Source: DATJUF01 sp035524095
Lineage (GTDB): Bacteria; Desulfobacterota; Binatia; Binatales; Binataceae
Direction: 5' to 3'
DNA length: 6,882 nt
Assembly (NCBI GenBank): GCA_035524095.1
Contig: DATKPK010000089.1
Span: 1 to 6,882 of the forward strand
Below are positions 5,581 to 6,882 of this stretch, in pieces. The position numbers and the translations under genes were made by a program. Each line of letters opens with the position of its first letter. The stretch's first letter is position 1. Under the pieces are notes generated by a model. The model was not told where the DNA came from and made no database searches. It saw only the letters and a list, made by a program, of their open reading frames with translations.

Positions 5581-6755
5581 GTATTAGTAACTATTCTCGG
5601 AACTGGCCACGCGCTCTAGTGATCGCGGCACTGGCCGGATGTGGGCTGCTCTTGAGCAGCTGTGCAAGACGGGCGGAGCCGATGACACCGCCACCCGAAC
5701 CCACAGTAACCGTGATACACGCACAACGTGGCGAGATGGCCGAGACTCTCGACTTGCCGGGCGATCTAGTCGGATTCTATGAAGCTGCGCTGCACGCCAA
5801 AGTAACTGGCTATTTGAAGTCGATCAGTGTTGACAAGGGTGACGCGGTCAAAGCTGGACAGGTGTTGGCGGAGATTGAGGTGCCGGAGCTCAGGTCGAAC
5901 CTGGCTCAGGCGCAAGCCAGTTTAGCGATAGCGCGCGTAACCTACGAACGCCTGAAACGGGTTCAGCAGAGCGATTCACGGTTGGTTGCTCAAGAGGATG
6001 TGGACATAGCAGCGGCCAAATATCAGCAGGCGCAAGCTGCAGTCGGAACGCTATCCACATTGCTGTCGTACACGAAGATCGTCGCGCCCTTTGCCGGCGT
6101 GATCACGGGGCGGTTTGCCGATCCGGGCGCATTGATTCGTGCAGGCGGTGGTGACATCGGGGTGGATGAAACCTCGGCGATGATTTCATCCGGCGCAACG
6201 GAAGGGGCCGGTGGGCATCGAAGCGGCGGTGGCCCGATTCTTACGTTGGCCGATATCGACGAGCTGCGCGTCTATGTCTATGTTCCTGAGGCATCGTATC
6301 CGTTAGTCAGGCGTGGCACTCCGGCCGAGTTACGCTTCGACGAATTTCCTGGACGAGTCTTCCATGGCACGGTCGCGCGCTATGCGACGGCGTTGGACCT
6401 GGCGACGCGGACGATGCTCACCGAAGTGGATATAGCTAATCCCGATCATGCGCTCTATCCGCGAAGCTACGCTCATGTGACGCTCGATCTAGTCCGGCAC
6501 CCGGACGCATTAAGAATCCCGGTCGCGGCGGTCAATGGAATCGGGCACGCCGCGCATGTTTTGTTGGTTGAAGACGGCCATCTCGCCGACGCTGCGGTTA
6601 CAACCGGAATTAATGATGGTAATTACGTCGAGATTACATCGGGATTGAATTCTGATTCGATCGTGGTCGCCACCTATAGCAATACTCTCAGTGCAGGGCA
6701 GAGAGTGAATTACCAGTTCGCGACGGGAGGTGAGCCGCCTACAAGCGCATCGTGA
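5577..6755 (+). CDS. RND efflux pump periplasmic adaptor lipoprotein (membrane fusion protein)
   Basis: 392 residues from GTG 5577, which overlaps the permease stop as GTGA; the frame extends upstream to a TTG at 5538, but that lies inside the permease and lacks support. The N-terminus is a lipoprotein signal with two possible lipoboxes, LAGC (C22) and LSSC (C29). Then come the two halves of the lipoyl-like barrel-sandwich domain (about 68-104, EAALHAKVTGYLKSISVDKG, and 166-187, TKIVAPFAGVITGRFADPG), split by a helical hairpin (about 105-163) rich in Gln/Ala with tip region RLVAQEDVD. A beta-barrel (about 220-305, starting near ELRVYVYVPE) and a membrane-proximal domain (about 306-381) follow. 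Residues 188-219 form an unusual Gly/Ser-rich insertion between lipoyl and barrel domains. The protein should bridge the permease and a TolC-type channel. The overlap implies coupled translation and equal dosage with the permease. Confidence 0.93.
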   Translation: MSISNYSRNWPRALVIAALAGCGLLLSSCARRAEPMTPPPEPTVTVIHAQRGEMAETLDLPGDLVGFYEAALHAKVTGYLKSISVDKGDAVKAGQVLAEIEVPELRSNLAQAQASLAIARVTYERLKRVQQSDSRLVAQEDVDIAAAKYQQAQAAVGTLSTLLSYTKIVAPFAGVITGRFADPGALIRAGGGDIGVDETSAMISSGATEGAGGHRSGGGPILTLADIDELRVYVYVPEASYPLVRRGTPAELRFDEFPGRVFHGTVARYATALDLATRTMLTEVDIANPDHALYPRSYAHVTLDLVRHPDALRIPVAAVNGIGHAAHVLLVEDGHLADAAVTTGINDGNYVEITSGLNSDSIVVATYSNTLSAGQRVNYQFATGGEPPTSAS

Positions 6756-6818
6756 GGCGGCCGTCAGTCCAAATCGATAAATAACGAACGACGCGAACGG
6801 AGTTAAGTTAGATCGTTG

Positions 6819-6882
6819 ATGAGATACGTAACAGGATTGCTTTTCGTATCGATGGCGATGGCATTCATTCCCGGAGTAGCCA
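6819..6882 (+). CDS. Start of an exported protein, cut by the window edge
   Basis: ATG 6819 opens a frame of 21 visible codons, MRYVTGLLFVSMAMAFIPGV followed by Ala, which has the shape of a Sec signal peptide: one Arg, a hydrophobic core and a small residue where cleavage could occur. An in-frame TAA at 6804 limits how far upstream the start can be, leaving TTG 6816 as the only other choice. The Shine-Dalgarno is weak: GGAG at 6799-6802 is 16 bases away. The gene lies 63 bases after the adaptor on the same strand with no terminator between, so it is probably in the same operon. By position an outer-membrane channel of the TolC type is the obvious guess, but no diagnostic residue is visible. 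Confidence 0.6.
   Translation, partial: MRYVTGLLFVSMAMAFIPGVA

Noticed and set aside
1..6882. CRISPR array, insertion sequence, tRNA or rRNA genes
   Set aside because: No regularly spaced direct repeats, transposase-like frames, terminal inverted repeats or recognisable tRNA/rRNA sequence were found.

Overview
The window reads as chromosomal DNA of a Gram-negative bacterium, with moderately high GC (mid-50s percent by eye). It encodes an outer-membrane beta-barrel, two lipoproteins and the core of an RND tripartite efflux pump, so the cell must have an outer membrane and periplasm. Style and codon use suggest an environmental, possibly uncultured lineage (Acidobacteriota, Binatota or a deltaproteobacterial relative). 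This is an impression and cannot be settled from the sequence alone. All recognised genes are on the + strand.

Layout. Positions 1-1017 hold the 3' part of a porin-like outer-membrane protein gene, closed by a hairpin (1030-1061) that resembles a terminator. After a 185-base gap comes a small unrecognised gene with a hydrophobic N-terminus (1203-1574). A 207-base gap (1575-1781) follows with three perfect inverted repeats, one of them a compact 13-base palindrome that could be an operator. Next is a 191-residue predicted lipoprotein of unknown function (1782-2357) with a degenerate internal repeat. A 94-base gap containing a long imperfect inverted repeat separates it from a full-length RND inner-membrane permease (2452-5580). 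A periplasmic adaptor lipoprotein (5577-6755) overlaps the permease stop by four bases. The right edge catches the first 21 codons of another exported protein (6819 onward).

How the genes work together. The permease and adaptor are almost certainly translationally coupled and form the inner-membrane and periplasmic parts of a proton-driven export pump. The missing third partner, a TolC-type outer-membrane channel, could be the gene cut off at the right edge, but only its signal peptide is visible. The lipoprotein just upstream probably shares their transcript and may be an accessory of the pump. The porin belongs to a separate upstream unit.

Most of the window is an ordinary efflux locus. 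The parts worth a second look are the unrecognised lipoprotein with its repeat, the small membrane-anchored protein, the inverted repeats in the two gaps, the absence of the AcrB-type TM10 lysine in the permease, and a Gly/Ser-rich insertion in the adaptor.
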